Under the pieces are notes generated by a model that was not told the DNA's origin, did no database searches, and saw only the letters and a program-made list of their open reading frames with translations. Below are positions 20,568-29,892 of a stretch of 64,000 bases of DNA, in pieces. A program made the translations under genes and the position numbers. The stretch's first letter is position 1, and every line of letters begins with the position of its first letter. Source of the DNA: Symbiodinium natans. Lineage: Eukaryota > Sar > Dinophyceae > Suessiales > Symbiodiniaceae. The DNA lies in the NCBI GenBank assembly GCA_905221605.1, contig CAJNDS010002150.1:197659-261658 (forward strand), written 5' to 3'.

Positions 20568-20627
20568 CTCGGTACATGACTGCTCCTCGGCGAAGTTCCC
20601 GTCGCACTCTTTGCCGCCAGATGAGGC
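20568..20627 (-). CDS. TSP1-repeat exon
   Basis: Acceptor GCGCAG, then ASSGGKECDGNFAEEQSCTE, the GG..C.G....Q.C stretch of a TSP1 module; donor GTGCGG (or GTAAGG 28 nt on). Confidence 0.68.
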
Positions 20628-20810
20628 CTGCGCGTCTCACGGTGTCTTGTGGAGTCCATGGGGAGGAGCACTGCTCAAGAACTCACTTAGGGTTCTTAAG
20701 CGTTAAAAACACCAAAAAAAAACTAAATGGGATTTTTCAACGTTAAAAAACCCTACATGCGATTAAAAAAAGAGCAGCCTCCTGGGAACCCCCAGCAAAA
20801 ATGAGCAAAA

Positions 20811-20999
20811 CTAGAGCAAAACTGCCATAAGAAATCGAGGGCCGCAGCCTGGGGACCAAAGGTGCGCAATTTCGAGTTGTTTTTTGCCAGCAGCTCCATC
20901 CCCCTCAAACAAGACGCAGTCAGTCCCGTCAAAAGTACGGCCGATCCATTTCCTAAAGGAAGAAACCCACCCCTCTAGATTAACGGCTGAGAAGCCCAT
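20811..20999 (-). CDS. 62-aa ORF or two-exon gene end
   Basis: ATG 20999 reads MGFSAVNLEG, then WIGRTFDGTDCVLFEGDGAA and QLEIAHLWSPGCGPRFLMAV to TAG at 20811. An 18-nt GTGGGT...TTTAG segment could be a tiny intron but is in frame and open. Coding look is strong. Product unknown. Confidence 0.65.
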   Translation of the reverse strand: MGFSAVNLEGWVSSFRKWIGRTFDGTDCVLFEGDGAAGKKQLEIAHLWSPGCGPRFLMAVLL

Positions 21000-21264
21000 T
21001 GGGGGGAGGGAGGGGAGAGTTCCTTTCCCCCCCCCTCCCCACCCACAACGAACCTCACATTTTGCGTCAGAGCAGCACGTATAGCGCCGAGTAAAGTGTT
21101 GCTAGATTGCTGATCTTGATTCAAAGAAGAGCACATGAAACAAACATAGCGAAGCTTGTACTTGATGCGCAAGCGAAAAGATGCAACTTCTGCCTTTATT
21201 CATGAACAGGACCTGTTGTTTGGAGGGATAACTCAGATAGTAATGATACTACATGTTCAAAGAC

Positions 21265-21352
21265 CTGCCACCCCAACCACCCGCCCACGCGCCGGCCTGG
21301 ACCTCGGCATACCTCCGCCGCAGCTGCGTTCCGTTACCTTCTTGGGTGCTGT
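21265..21352 (-). CDS. TSP1-repeat exon
   Basis: Acceptor AGCCGCAG, then TAPKKVTERSCGGGMPRSRP, with the TSP1 CGGG core and following R.R; donor GTCTTT. Confidence 0.58.
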
Positions 21353-21442
21353 CTGCGGCTTAGGTTCAAGGTTTCGGGCTTCGATCTCAGGCATCACCGA
21401 ATGGATCGATAACCAGGGTTCGCCAACTTGGTCCTGGATGAC

Positions 21443-21532
21443 GGTTTAGGGTTTAGGGTTTAGGGTTTAGGGTTTAGGGTTTAGGGTTTAGGGTTTAGGG
21501 TTTAGGGTTTAGGGTTTAGGGTTTAGGGTTTA
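21443..21532 (+). repeat. TTTAGGG block
   Basis: Thirteen perfect G-strand copies. Confidence 0.95.
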
Positions 21533-21850
21533 GTCCGCGGGCTGATATCTGGATGGAAGAGAGGCCCAGGGATTGAGGAGTCTTGGGACCACCTTGGCCT
21601 CCGTGAGAGTTCAAGTGTTCCACAAAACTGGCAGCTCTGCACGAAGTCTACGCTTCATCTGCAGGGCCTACATGCCAGAGCGATGGCTGAACAGCCGTTT
21701 CCCTGAAACCTTAACCCGGAACCCCGAACTGAAAAACCCTACATGGCCCTACATCCTACGCCCTGACCTCTAAACCCCTGACGCCTGAACAAACCTTAAA
21801 TCCTGGTTTGGGGTCGGGGATTGGTGTTTACATGTAACAATTTCCTTTAT

Positions 21851-21946
21851 CTAGACCCAAGAGTAACCTAGGAATAAAAGGAGACACTTTTGGATCTAAA
21901 GGGCTGATAAGGGAACCGAAGCCCCAACAAAAGGGAACAAGGGCCT
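21851..21946 (+). repeat. Dispersed ~100-bp repeat, copy 1
   Basis: Starts CTAGACCCAAGAGTAACC and ends AAAGGGAACAAGGGCCT. It aligns end to end with 43278-43380, where the second copy sits inside a putative intron. Confidence 0.7.
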
Positions 21947-21977
21947 ACTCTGGGTCCTAGAAGCCCTGAATTCAAAT

Positions 21978-22048
21978 CCCTAAACCCTAAACCCTAAACC
22001 CTAAACCCTAAACCCTAAACCCTAAACCCTAAACCCTAAACCCTAAAC
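21978..22048 (+). repeat. CCCTAAA block
   Basis: Ten perfect C-strand copies; in minus sense it begins the intron that follows the TSP1 exon at 22049. Confidence 0.95.
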
Positions 22049-22124
22049 CTAGCTTGGGGGAGCCAACAGCCACGCGACCGCAGGTGGCTGTGCATGGCTC
22101 CCATGAGCTCCAGTCTGACAGGAC
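22049..22124 (-). CDS. TSP1-repeat exon, N-terminal half
   Basis: Acceptor GGCCGAAG, then VLSDWSSWEPCTATCGRVAV. LSDWS.W..C..TCG is the textbook TSP1 start. Donor CTAG|GTTTAGGG. Entry phase 0 follows directly on the CPVDC end of the exon at 22959. Confidence 0.82.
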
Positions 22125-22136
22125 CTTCGGCCAGGT

Positions 22137-22302
22137 TTAGGGTTTGGGCTTAAGGGTTAAGGGTTAAGGGTTAAGGGTTAAGGGTTAAGGGTTAAGGGTT
22201 AAGGGTTAAGGGTTTAGGGTTTAGGGTTTAGGGTTTAGGGTTTAGGGTTTAGGGTTTAGGGTATAGGGTTTAGGGTTTAGGGTTTAGGGTTTAGGGTTCA
22301 AG
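22137..22302 (+). repeat. TTAAGGG then TTTAGGG array
   Basis: Nine TTAAGGG units give way abruptly to about twelve TTTAGGG units, so a variant has been homogenised locally. Confidence 0.95.
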
Positions 22303-22319
22303 AGGTTAGTAGGGAGTAG

Positions 22320-22885
22320 GAGATAGGGGGTTAATAGTTTTTTTGTGCGCGTGTGTAGGGTTTTCTCAAAGCACATAATATGGGGGTTTGCATTCACCAA
22401 CATTCTTTCAGATTCAGGGTTAGTCGTGTGGAGCCCCTTATCAGGCCAACTCTAGAGATCCTGGAAAGAACACTCAAATTCCGAAAGCAAAGCAAAATAA
22501 ATGGGTCCCAAAAGGCAGGAACAATGGATCCGAGAAGGGTTGCTGAAAAATAGGTCCGAACATGGGGCGAAAGTGGGTCCGAGAATAGAGGGTTGCCTTG
22601 AGGGCTTATGGTTGAGGAGGCGCTCCCCTCTCTCCCCCTGTGATTCGTGGTGTGTTTAGGGCTTGAGGGTTTAGGGTTGGGTGCTTAAAGCTTGCTGCTT
22701 CCCCGCGTGGTGGGTTTAGGTTTAATGTTAGGGCTATAGGGTTCAGGGTCTAGGGTTTAGGGCTTAGCTCTGGGGAGGGGGCTTTGGGGGGGATACCAAG
22801 CCCTAAGCCCTTGAACCACTAATAAAGACCCAAAACCCTGAACCCTAAACCCTCTAAAAACCCGAACACAAGGAGCCCAGCATGA
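22320..22885. other. Stretch without a clear gene
   Basis: Lies between two TSP1 exons, so mostly intron. Holds GGGTCCGAGAA-like short repeats near 22500-22580 and degenerate heptamers at both ends, sense-C near 22140 and sense-G near 22830 for the minus strand. Confidence 0.55.
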
Positions 22886-22891
22886 GAACAC

Positions 22892-22959
22892 CGAGGTATT
22901 GTGGAGCTGGGCTTCCCAGCGCAGTCCACCGGGCACGCTTTGCTGTTGCAGGACATGTC
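22892..22959 (-). CDS. TSP1-repeat exon, C-terminal part
   Basis: Acceptor CATGGAG, then DMSCNSKACPVDC. Read past this, the frame continues AGKPSSTIP to a GTGTTC donor. Stopping at TGC|GCTGGG (GC donor) instead joins CPVDC in phase to VLSDW at 22124, which is the expected module order. I favour the GC donor (end near 22921). Confidence 0.78.
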
Positions 22960-22962
22960 CTC

Positions 22963-23118
22963 CATGTGGGTGGCTGTCAAAATTAGGGTTTAAGGGTTTT
23001 AGGGTTTAGGGTGTAGGGTTTAGCCTTTTTTTGGATCCCGATTAGAACTACTATAACACGGCACCGAATATTTATGGTACCCCAAAAAGGATCATAATTT
23101 TGACAGCCACTCATGTGG
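22963..23118 (+). mobile_element. 156-bp hairpin element, family C
   Basis: Terminal inverted repeats CATGTGGGTGGCTGTCAAAA and its near complement at 23099-23118. Telomere-like repeats occupy part of the interior. Its left end lies 4 bp from the acceptor of the TSP1 exon at 22959. Confidence 0.7.
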
Positions 23119-23366
23119 GGGGGAGGGGGCGGCGCTGTTGGGCTTAGGGAGGGGCTCTTGGGGTCTGGGGTGCGGGGTTTAGGGTGCATGTCTGGGTGTA
23201 TGGACTCAAACCATGGAAACTTCAGGATCCGCTGAAAGCCCACAATCCTCAACGTCCACGTTCCCCGTGCAAGCCGCACGCTACCCTATCAAGCCTCAGA
23301 ACCCTCAGAACCCTCTTAACCCTAAACCCTGAACCCTAAACCCTAATCACCCTGAACCACAATAGC

Positions 23367-23430
23367 CTCCGATGCGTCGCCATCACAGTCGGCGCCGCCC
23401 TCGATAGCTGGGAGTCGCACCCCGCGGGTC
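23367..23430 (-). CDS. TSP1-repeat exon, middle part
   Basis: Acceptor ATCGCCAG, then TRGVRLPAIEGGADCDGDAS E. Ending at GAG|GCTATT (GC donor) gives phase 0 into DMSCNSKACPVDC at 22959, rebuilding GG.DC.G...E..C....CPVDC. A GT donor 16 nt on breaks that phase. Confidence 0.8.
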
Positions 23431-24019
23431 CTGGCGATGTCAACCCTAAACCCAAAACGCTACACCCTATAGGTTTAGGGTTTAGGGGCTTAGGCCCCCT
23501 CCTATATAAAGGCCCAGACTTAGGGGGTTCAGAACTTCCGGGGAGTTTGTAGAGTTTAGGGATCAGGGCAGGGCCATAAGCTAGAAACCATGCAGTTGGC
23601 GCATTCTTTCATGAAACGGATCCTGAGTTGCAAGGCATGACCCCCGGCTCCTGAATGCAACAACGCTTCGGCCAATAACCAGCACGTCATGATGGAGGTC
23701 TAGACCTCAAGCCTGTACGCTAAAGGGTCTAGGTGTTTAGGGCCTTCGGTTTAAACAACCCTCAACCCGAAACCCCAAATCCGCTGTGATTACCGTTGCT
23801 TTGGACTTCTGCTTTTGCTGTTATTTGGGGGGTGGGGGGGGGGTGGGAGGGGGCATCGGCGACTGTGTGGACTCAGCTCCCAGCATTCCTACGTGAAGCC
23901 TACATCCTTTGGGCCCTCAACTTGAAACTTAATTGGCTAAAGCCTATACTCTTCATAGAAGGGTCGTTTTTTGAAGCGTAAGCCCTAAACCCTAAGCCCT
24001 AGACCCTCAACCCTCAAAC

Positions 24020-24094
24020 CTAGCTCATGTCAGTATTCCTGCTTCTCTGGCCGCCGGAGCAGGTCACTGAGCATGCGCCCCATTCGGCCCAATC
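24020..24094 (-). CDS. TSP1-repeat exon, N-terminal half
   Basis: Acceptor GATCCCAG, then DWAEWGACSVTCSGGQRSRN, a canonical TSP1 start. A TAG codon sits directly before GTTTGAGG, so the true donor is probably earlier, for example GGCCA|GAGAAG (GA donor), which fits the phase of the exon at 23430. Confidence 0.82.
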   Translation of the reverse strand, partial: DWAEWGACSVTCSGGQRSRNTDMS

Positions 24095-24268
24095 CTGGGA
24101 TCAAAGTGAGCGACCACAAACCCTAGACCCCAAAAACCCTTAGCCCTAAACCGGCATAGGGGAACCCCTGAAGTCTTCTTGGTCATTTTCAAGTTCAGAA
24201 ATCTCCATGCAATACCTTGCGAGTTATGTTTTTGGCAATTGCAACTCGTGAAACTTGTTCCAAAGCAC

Positions 24269-24455
24269 CTAACAGACCTTTTGTAGAGTTTCTGTGAGCT
24301 TCAGCAAGCTACCATGCTGCCCAATGAGGCTCCCTACCGGACCCCCAAATACACCCGAAGCCCTTGGCTGCGATAGTTCTGGGATTACACTCGTCAGCAT
24401 CGGATTCTGACCTCCTGCTGCCCTGACGGCAACCGTGCAGGATCTCGCAAGGCTG
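24269..24455 (-). CDS. Putative terminal exon
   Basis: Acceptor CTCGTCTAG, then 61 codons including SLARSCTVAVRAAGGQNPML and GVFGGPVGSLIGQHGSLLKL to TAG at 24269. TVAVRAAGG is faintly TSP1-like. It lies among TSP1 exons on the same strand, so it may be an alternative end or a separate gene. Confidence 0.55.
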
Positions 24456-24643
24456 CTAGACGAGTGCAAATATTCGCTTGGGAGAAGGCTCCCTGGCCCT
24501 GATAGGATGGAAGCCCCTGGCCTGACACCGAACTCCTGAACCCTAAACCTCCAAACCCGACAGTCCGAAAAGCCTTAGCGCGCACCTTAGGGTTTAGGGC
24601 ATAGGGCTCTGATCCTTATATTAATTAGGACCTCTGCAGCTAC

Positions 24644-24692
24644 GTCTCCGACCACTCACAGTCGCGAGAGCAGCGCTGCGTGTTGCACTCGC
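24644..24692 (-). CDS. TSP1-repeat exon, C-terminal part
   Basis: Acceptor CCGGTAG, then GECNTQRCSRDCEWSE. Ending at GACTGT|GAGTGG (GA donor) joins C..DC in phase 0 to DWAEWGACS at 24094. A GT donor (GTAGCT) would leave an odd extra EWSE. Confidence 0.75.
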
Positions 24693-24732
24693 CTACCGGA
24701 GCAGGGTTGGTTCGTCATGGCAACCCCACAAC

Positions 24733-24848
24733 TTACTGTTGGTTAGTAGGCAATGGGGGAATGAGGTACCCTATATAATCCCTTAAAGGGTACATACAGG
24801 GCCCTCATTCCCTCCCTCATTCCCTCATTCCCTGCTCACCAACAGTAA
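24733..24848 (+). mobile_element. 116-bp hairpin element, family D
   Basis: TTACTGTTGGTTAG at the left and its complement CTCACCAACAGTAA at the right, continuing into GGGGAATGAGG and CCTCATTCCC. No coding content. Confidence 0.7.
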
Positions 24849-24955
24849 AGAAAACCTTACTGCTGGGCCAACCGATGTCCGTATCATTCTCGGGTATATG
24901 TATCTTCGTTTCAAGGTAGCGGGCGGCTCATGGTCGCCTAGGTGGCAGTTTGCAG

Positions 24956-25047
24956 GGCTCAAAACGAACTTCGCGCCTACTTCCACGCCGTCTTCGAGGC
25001 GGCAGGCATGGCCGGCGCTGTTCCTGGGCGGACGATGAGTCACTTGC
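24956..25047 (+). CDS. Internal exon, helical, RRM-like at best
   Basis: Acceptor CAGTTTGCAG, then AQNELRAYFHAVFEAAGMAG and AVPGRTMSHL, then donor GTGCGC. The first helix resembles the alpha-1 region of an RRM such as in U2AF large subunits, but this is only an impression. Confidence 0.65.
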
Positions 25048-25076
25048 GTGCGCCGTCTTACGCGTGTCTCTCTGTC

Positions 25077-25290
25077 TTTCTCCGTGTCTCCGTGTCTCCG
25101 TGTCTCCGTGTCTCCGTGTCTCCGTGTCTCCGTGTCTCCGTGTCTCCATGTCTCTGTGACGCTGTGACTCTGTGACTCTGTGACTCTGTGCTTCTGTTCT
25201 CTCTGTCTCTGTGCTTCTGTTCTCTCTGTGGCTCCGTGTCTCTGTGGCTCTGTGGCTCTATGCGTCTGCGGCTCTGTGAGTCTGTGTGCG
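25077..25290 (+). repeat. 8-bp minisatellite TCTCCGTG and relatives
   Basis: Nine CTCCGTGT units pass into CTCTGTGA, CTTCTGTT and CTCTGTGG variants. Lies just after the donor at 25048, so probably intronic. Period 8 opens every frame; not coding. Confidence 0.93.
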
Positions 25291-25345
25291 CACGCGTGTC
25301 AGTCGGTGAGGGGGGGGGGAGGGCTGGTTTCAAGTCGCAGGGCGA

Positions 25346-25422
25346 CTAGTAGGGCAAAAAGGTGGCTGCTTGGAGGCATAGGGCGGCAGGCAGGGTGATC
25401 CCTAGACTAGCATGTGCTGAAT
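25346..25422 (-). CDS. Putative terminal exon
   Basis: A strong acceptor (CCTCTCTGGTTCTTTCAG) precedes SAHASLGITLPAALCLQAAT and FLPY then TAG. Two bases plus 25 codons. Product unknown. Confidence 0.5.
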
Positions 25423-25544
25423 CTGAAAGAACCAGAGAGGAAAACAAAAACCCTGCGTCGTGGTCGTGTATATTAAATTTAACCGCTAGCGCGAAGCCGC
25501 CTATAGGCAAGGGTATCGAAACGAATTGAGGGTTCACGAGAAGT

Positions 25545-25680
25545 AAGGGGGGGGGGGGGGGGGGGGGGGGGGTAGGGGGTGCCGCAGGATGCTATAGGAG
25601 ACAGAGGATGGGGGGGGTCGGGTGGGATGGGGCAAGGTGGGGGGCTTGGAGAGGGGGGGGGGGGGGGGGGGGGGGGCAAA
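25545..25680 (+). repeat. Two poly-G runs
   Basis: Runs of about 25 and 22 G, separated by GGTCGGGTGGG-type sequence. Open frames of poly-P or poly-G here are artefacts. Confidence 0.9.
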
Positions 25681-25899
25681 GCCCAAACACCCAGTTCCAC
25701 CCGAAACCCTGAACAACCCGATGCTGTTTCAGCCTCTAAACGGACCAAGCCACCCCTCCAGCAGCACGGGCTTTTCCCTGGGTCTTCGGATGGTTTGCGG
25801 GTCATTTTTGCGCTTAGGGTGTTTTCTCAGTGTTGGCCTTGTGGTCTACGAAGTTTAGGGTTGGGGTCGTGGTGTCGAATCTTGGCTTTGGGTTAGATT

Positions 25900-26990
25900 T
25901 TCAGGGTTCCGGCCTTTTCGGTAACCTAAACCACCCTTATCTGTTCAAGGCGTCTATAACAGGGAGGGCTTAGGGTTTACTGGCCATGTGGGGTCCTGCT
26001 AGCAGCTTGTAAGTACCGCCTACAGTCATCTAACATCATCTGCACCACGGAGCTCCGCCATAAACCCTCGAACCCCAAACCTCCGCAAGTGATCTCCATG
26101 TAAGACACCTTCCCACACACACACAATCCCACACGCTAAATCCCCCCCCCTCACCCCTCAAACCCCAATGTGCAGACATCCTGACCCCCTAAGCCGCAAG
26201 CCTAAACCGGCAAGAAACCAACTCCACTTCAACGAGTCCCCAAACCCCGCGCACACCTCTGTCGAACGCCCCCATCACAGGAGGCTGTGCACTCGGACCA
26301 AGTTGTCCAATCCCCCCACCTTGCTTTGGGGCTCCACGATTTGACGGTTTAGGGCTTTAGGGTTTGGTGCTTGGGGAGTTAAGGTTTAGGGTTAGGGTTT
26401 CGGGTTATTTGGGCTTTCTTGAGGAGTTAAGGTTTAGGGTTTAGGTTTTGGGCTTGTTGGGGCTTTGGGTTTAGGGTGTAGGATTCAGGGCTAATTGGGG
26501 TTTGGGTTGAGGAATTCAGGCTTCGAGGCCAGGGGGCTTTAAGCCTGTGGGGGATGATTTGAATCTTTCGTGTGGCGCAAGGATCGGTCGAATGGTTCAA
26601 GCCTTAAACCCTCAACCCTCAACCCTAAAAGGCTGATAACGAGCACTCAAGCCCTTAAATCCTATACGGTTCTCTTTGTACACTTTCCTATGCCTGGGGC
26701 TTTAAATGTGGAGGGATTGGGCCTATGTTGCGTCCGCCAAACTCTAAAATCAATATCATCGTCCGACCGATCAAATATGTTTATACCTTGATCCAGAGTC
26801 TTCGTACATAAAAACTGTAGGCAATCAAACTTGGTACCTTTTTTTGTGGGGGGGGGGTCCAGGCAAGCCTATGTAAACCCCAACACCTAAAACCTAAACC
26901 CCAAAATCCCAAACCCTAAAAACAAACCGCAGCCATAGGTTTAGCCATTTACGGCTTTAAGCAATTCTGGATCCCCACTCCACGGCTCCC
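25900..26990. other. Repeat-derived stretch
   Basis: Dominated by degenerate GGGTTTAGG and CCCTAAA fragments; weak open frames at 26570-26791 are not supported. No exon called. Confidence 0.55.
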
Positions 26991-26994
26991 TTAC

Positions 26995-27054
26995 ATGCAG
27001 CTTGCGCTGCTGGCAGTCGAGTGGGCAATCGAGGTCGTTGCATCGGCCCAGATC
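26995..27054 (-). CDS. TSP1-repeat exon, C-terminal part
   Basis: Acceptor GACATTAG, then exactly 20 codons DLGRCNDLDCPLDCQQRKLH, then donor GTAAGG. C...DCPLDC is the TSP1 module end. Phase 0 both sides. Confidence 0.75.
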
Positions 27055-27235
27055 CTAATGTCACCAACCATGCTTGGGATAGCATTGAAAAACTTAAGTT
27101 TATGTTGCTTAGTGAGTTTAAGTGCCCTTAAAGAAGTAATGTGTTGCCCCGACTATGACAAAGAAGTAGTGGCTTAGGGCTTCGGGTTCGTGTTGCCATA
27201 GGATTCTAGAAGCATCTGGTCTGGGATCCAAGTTT

Positions 27236-27268
27236 AGGGTTTAGGGTTTAGGGTTTAGGGTTTAGGAG
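27236..27268 (+). repeat. TTTAGGG block
   Basis: Four to five G-strand copies. Confidence 0.85.
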
Positions 27269-27299
27269 GTTTCGAGGCGTGTAGTCAACTTTCGCGAAA

Positions 27300-28420
27300 T
27301 CGGTTTCCATATTGTTTAAATCTTGAGAATTGCAGCTCGGGGTGGTGAAATTAAAATTCCTCTTGGGGTTTTTAAGGTAACCCCAAAGCGCAAGCCCGTG
27401 GTGTAGACGAAAAAAGACGGTACCTGGAGACCGCCGCTCATTGAGACCAATCTCCAGCCGTCATTCCTGTCCCCGCAACACTGAGGTGACGTTGCCACTC
27501 GAAGCCTCAAGCTACAACTCCTCTAATGGCATTCTTTAGCAACAGTGGTTCCAGAACAAACCCTAAACCCTAAACCCTAAAATTTGTACATGGCACCGCT
27601 CTGTAGCAACAAGAACCTATTGTGGCGAAAGATACCCTAGCGGTTTAGGGTCTAGGGTCTAGGGTTTAGGGTTTAGGGTGGAGTATCCTGACCTTCGATG
27701 AACCCTAAACCCAAAACCCTAAATCTTGAAGCCCTGTAATCGCCCACCATACCTAAACATTTCGAAGCCCGAGCCCTAACCCTTCAATTCAGGTTCAGGG
27801 TTCAGGGTTCAGGGTTCAGGGTTCAGGGTTCAGGGTTCAGGGTTCAGGGTTTAGGGTTTAGGGTTTAGGGTTTAGAGTTAAATACCCTCAGCCCTACCTT
27901 ATCCTTTCTCTCCTCCTCGTCGCCCTCGCAGGGCCGGCCGCCCGAGGTCTCCTTTTTGGGGCATCAGTGTTCTATTCGGGTTTAGGATTTAGGGTTTAGG
28001 GTTTGGGCTTAGAGGTTCAGGGTTTGGGGCAGATTTTTCCAAGGTTTGCGCCCTCTCTGAAAGTTTAAAACACGAAGGCCTCAAACCCCAAACGCCTCAA
28101 ACCCCAAAACCTAAAACCCCAAGCCCTAAACCCTAAAGCCCCAAACCCCCAAAACCTAGCCCCTTGGTGTCCTCTTGTTTTGACCCTGAACCTTGGCCCT
28201 GGCCCAGTGGTGCTTGACCCCAGTCTCGAAGCACAAGGTTTCTCAAGCAGGACCACAAACGAGGTCCTTCAGGGTCTAGGGTTTAGGGTTTAGGGTTTAG
28301 GCTTTAGGGTTTAGGGTTCACCAAATCCCGAGGAACGAACTTTGAACGAACCATGTCAGACACTGGGTGGGTGGGACCCCTAAGAGCCCTAAACCCCACA
28401 AGCCCTCGACGGTCCCCCTA
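27300..28420. other. Mostly repeat-derived stretch
   Basis: Includes the 27.8-kb variant array. A possible plus exon after CGTCGCCCTCGCAG (near 27932, GRPPEVSFLGHQCS) is weak. Nothing else supported. Confidence 0.5.
27789..27878 (+). repeat. TTCAGGG then TTTAGGG array
   Basis: About nine TTCAGGG units followed by four TTTAGGG units, a second locally homogenised variant. Confidence 0.95.
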
Positions 28421-28426
28421 AAAAAC

Positions 28427-28492
28427 GTTCAACGCCCTGACGACAGCTCTCCTTTACCGCCACTGTGCGTTTCCTCCTCGACACGCCTCTCG
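28427..28492 (-). CDS. TSP1-like exon, middle part
   Basis: Acceptor CGCCCCAG, then RGVSRRKRTVAVKESCRQGV E, resembling the R.R.V.V...C.G stretch of TSP1. Donor C|GTTTTTTAGGG in repeat DNA; a GA donor (GTT|GAACGT) would match phase 0 of the exon at 27054. Confidence 0.6.
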
Positions 28493-28611
28493 CTGGGGCG
28501 GTGGCCACATTTTGGGGTTTAGGGTTTAGGGTGTAGGGTTTAGGGTGGAGCCCCAAAGCCATGAAATGGGATGGTGAACTATACACCGACTAAACTCTCT
28601 GAGTGAGGACA

Positions 28612-28803
28612 ATGCCAGTTGCTCGAACTGTAGAGGAGCTCAACCACGGCATGCTCATCGCACAACCACAAAAACGATGCCATTCAATTGTGCAGACATT
28701 GCGTGTGTACAAACCTCTCAAACTCCTTCACAGCACAACATCTTGCATTCATGTTCACTACTTTCGATGCTCAGGATGCTTGATGATTGTTTGGTGCTCC
28801 TGA
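28612..28803 (+). CDS. 63-aa ORF, unknown
   Basis: ATG 28612, MPVARTVEELNHGMLIAQPQ then SIVQTLRVYKPLKLLHSTTS to TGA. Balanced composition and no repeat content. A minus frame overlaps part of it. Confidence 0.48.
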   Translation: MPVARTVEELNHGMLIAQPQKRCHSIVQTLRVYKPLKLLHSTTSCIHVHYFRCSGCLMIVWCS

Positions 28804-28831
28804 CTGACGTGTGCGCAAACGTGCCAACAAG

Positions 28832-28909
28832 CGGACATTCCAACAGCAACTCGAACGTGAACGTGTGGAACGCATTGAGCATGTCGAGCAGCGATGTTGC
28901 TTCAACAAT
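28832..28909 (+). CDS. Putative charged coiled-coil exon
   Basis: Acceptor CCAACAAG, then exactly 26 codons RTFQQQLERERVERIEHVEQ and RCCFNN, then a consensus donor GTGAGT. Follows the ORF stop at 28803 within 30 bp, so the acceptor choice is uncertain. Confidence 0.48.
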
Positions 28910-28942
28910 GTGAGTAGACAATCGTTGAGCTCCATATCGCCG

Positions 28943-29203
28943 CTAGGCATTATTCTGGGAGCGGGTAGTTGCAAAGGAGTACGCACCCATAACTGAACAT
29001 GTCGCACTGCCATCCTCCGCTTGGACACTTCCCTTCGAACGGTTGAGATGATTGAATTGGTTCAAAACGTGGGTCTTGAGCTTCAGGGTGCAGGGTAGCC
29101 GAAATACAAGCTTAGACGAACTCTTCGGCCGAGACATCCAAAACTTCAACGCACCAACAGTTTCCTTGAATCCTGCATCCCAAGCCCGAAAGACGTAGAC
29201 CAT
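28943..29203 (-). CDS. 86-aa ORF, unknown
   Basis: ATG 29203, MVYVFRAWDAGFKETVGALK, then LVFRLPCTLKLKTHVLNQFN to TAG. Good composition, no repeats, no recognised family. It faces the plus-strand frames at 28.6-28.9 kb. Confidence 0.58.
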   Translation of the reverse strand: MVYVFRAWDAGFKETVGALKFWMSRPKSSSKLVFRLPCTLKLKTHVLNQFNHLNRSKGSVQAEDGSATCSVMGAYSFATTRSQNNA

Positions 29204-29375
29204 GAGCCCTATAAACCCGACTCCCTCCCCCCTTCCACCCCTCCCATGGGCTCCCAAAGGAGTTCATATCTCCGGCTCATTGAAGCATCCTCTGAACTGG
29301 TTGAACCTTAAGCCCTGGGCGAACCTCGTCCACACGCAGAGTCTCTGAACCCTAAAGACCCTAAACCCTAAACTC

Positions 29376-29430
29376 CCAAACCCTAAACCCTAAACCCTAA
29401 ACCCTAAACCCTAAACCCTAAACCCTAAAC
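29376..29430 (+). repeat. CCCTAAA block
   Basis: Eight C-strand copies; in minus sense it starts right at the donor of the next TSP1 exon. Confidence 0.93.
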
Positions 29431-29516
29431 CCTGAATCCCGCAGACCCGAGCCTCCCCCACAGGACTTGGTGCAGAAGGACCAAGGACTCCAATCGTACC
29501 ACTGGCAGTCCACTGC
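29431..29516 (-). CDS. TSP1-repeat exon
   Basis: Acceptor CTCAAGAG, then AVDCQWYDWSPWSFCTKSCG and GGSGLRDS: module end DC, then W..W..C..CGGG. Donor GG|GTTTAGGG is the first heptamer of the adjoining block. Confidence 0.85.
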
Positions 29517-29550
29517 CTCTTGAGGTTTCCGGGTTTCAAGGTTTTATCAC

Positions 29551-29625
29551 CCTAAACCCTAAACCCTAAACCCTAAACCCTAAACCCTAAACCCTAAACC
29601 CTAAACCCTAAACCCTAAACCCTAA
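29551..29625 (+). repeat. CCCTAAA block
   Basis: Eleven perfect C-strand copies. Confidence 0.95.
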
Positions 29626-29774
29626 AGGCTTTGCAGCTTTGGAAACACAGGAATGCTTAGGGTGCAGGGGTTCGGGCTTAAATCTCTCAAGCAGCCCAAC
29701 CCCCCTTCGCCTTGACCTAAACTGCCATATACCTCAGGTTACCTTTTTCAGGGTTTGGGATTTGGGGTTTAGGG

Positions 29775-29832
29775 TCTGGGGTTTAGGGTTTAGGGTTTAG
29801 GGTTTAGGGTTTAGGGTTTAGGGTTTAGGGTT
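29775..29832 (+). repeat. TTTAGGG block
   Basis: Eight G-strand copies, ending 7 bp before the acceptor of the exon at 29840. Confidence 0.93.
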
Positions 29833-29839
29833 ACATCAG

Positions 29840-29892
29840 CCGATGGCTTAAGCTCGGGGGCTGGCCGCTCATGCCGGAGCGCAGTGCTCCAG
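29840..29892 (+). CDS. Internal exon, unknown
   Basis: Acceptor GTTACATCAG, two bases, then DGLSSGAGRSCRSAVLQ, then donor GTGTGG. A short frame on the minus strand is less likely. Confidence 0.52.

Noticed and set aside
24928-25333. ETRRHGD and RVSVSPCL repeat proteins
   Set aside because: Eight-base minisatellite read in every frame; lies just after a splice donor.
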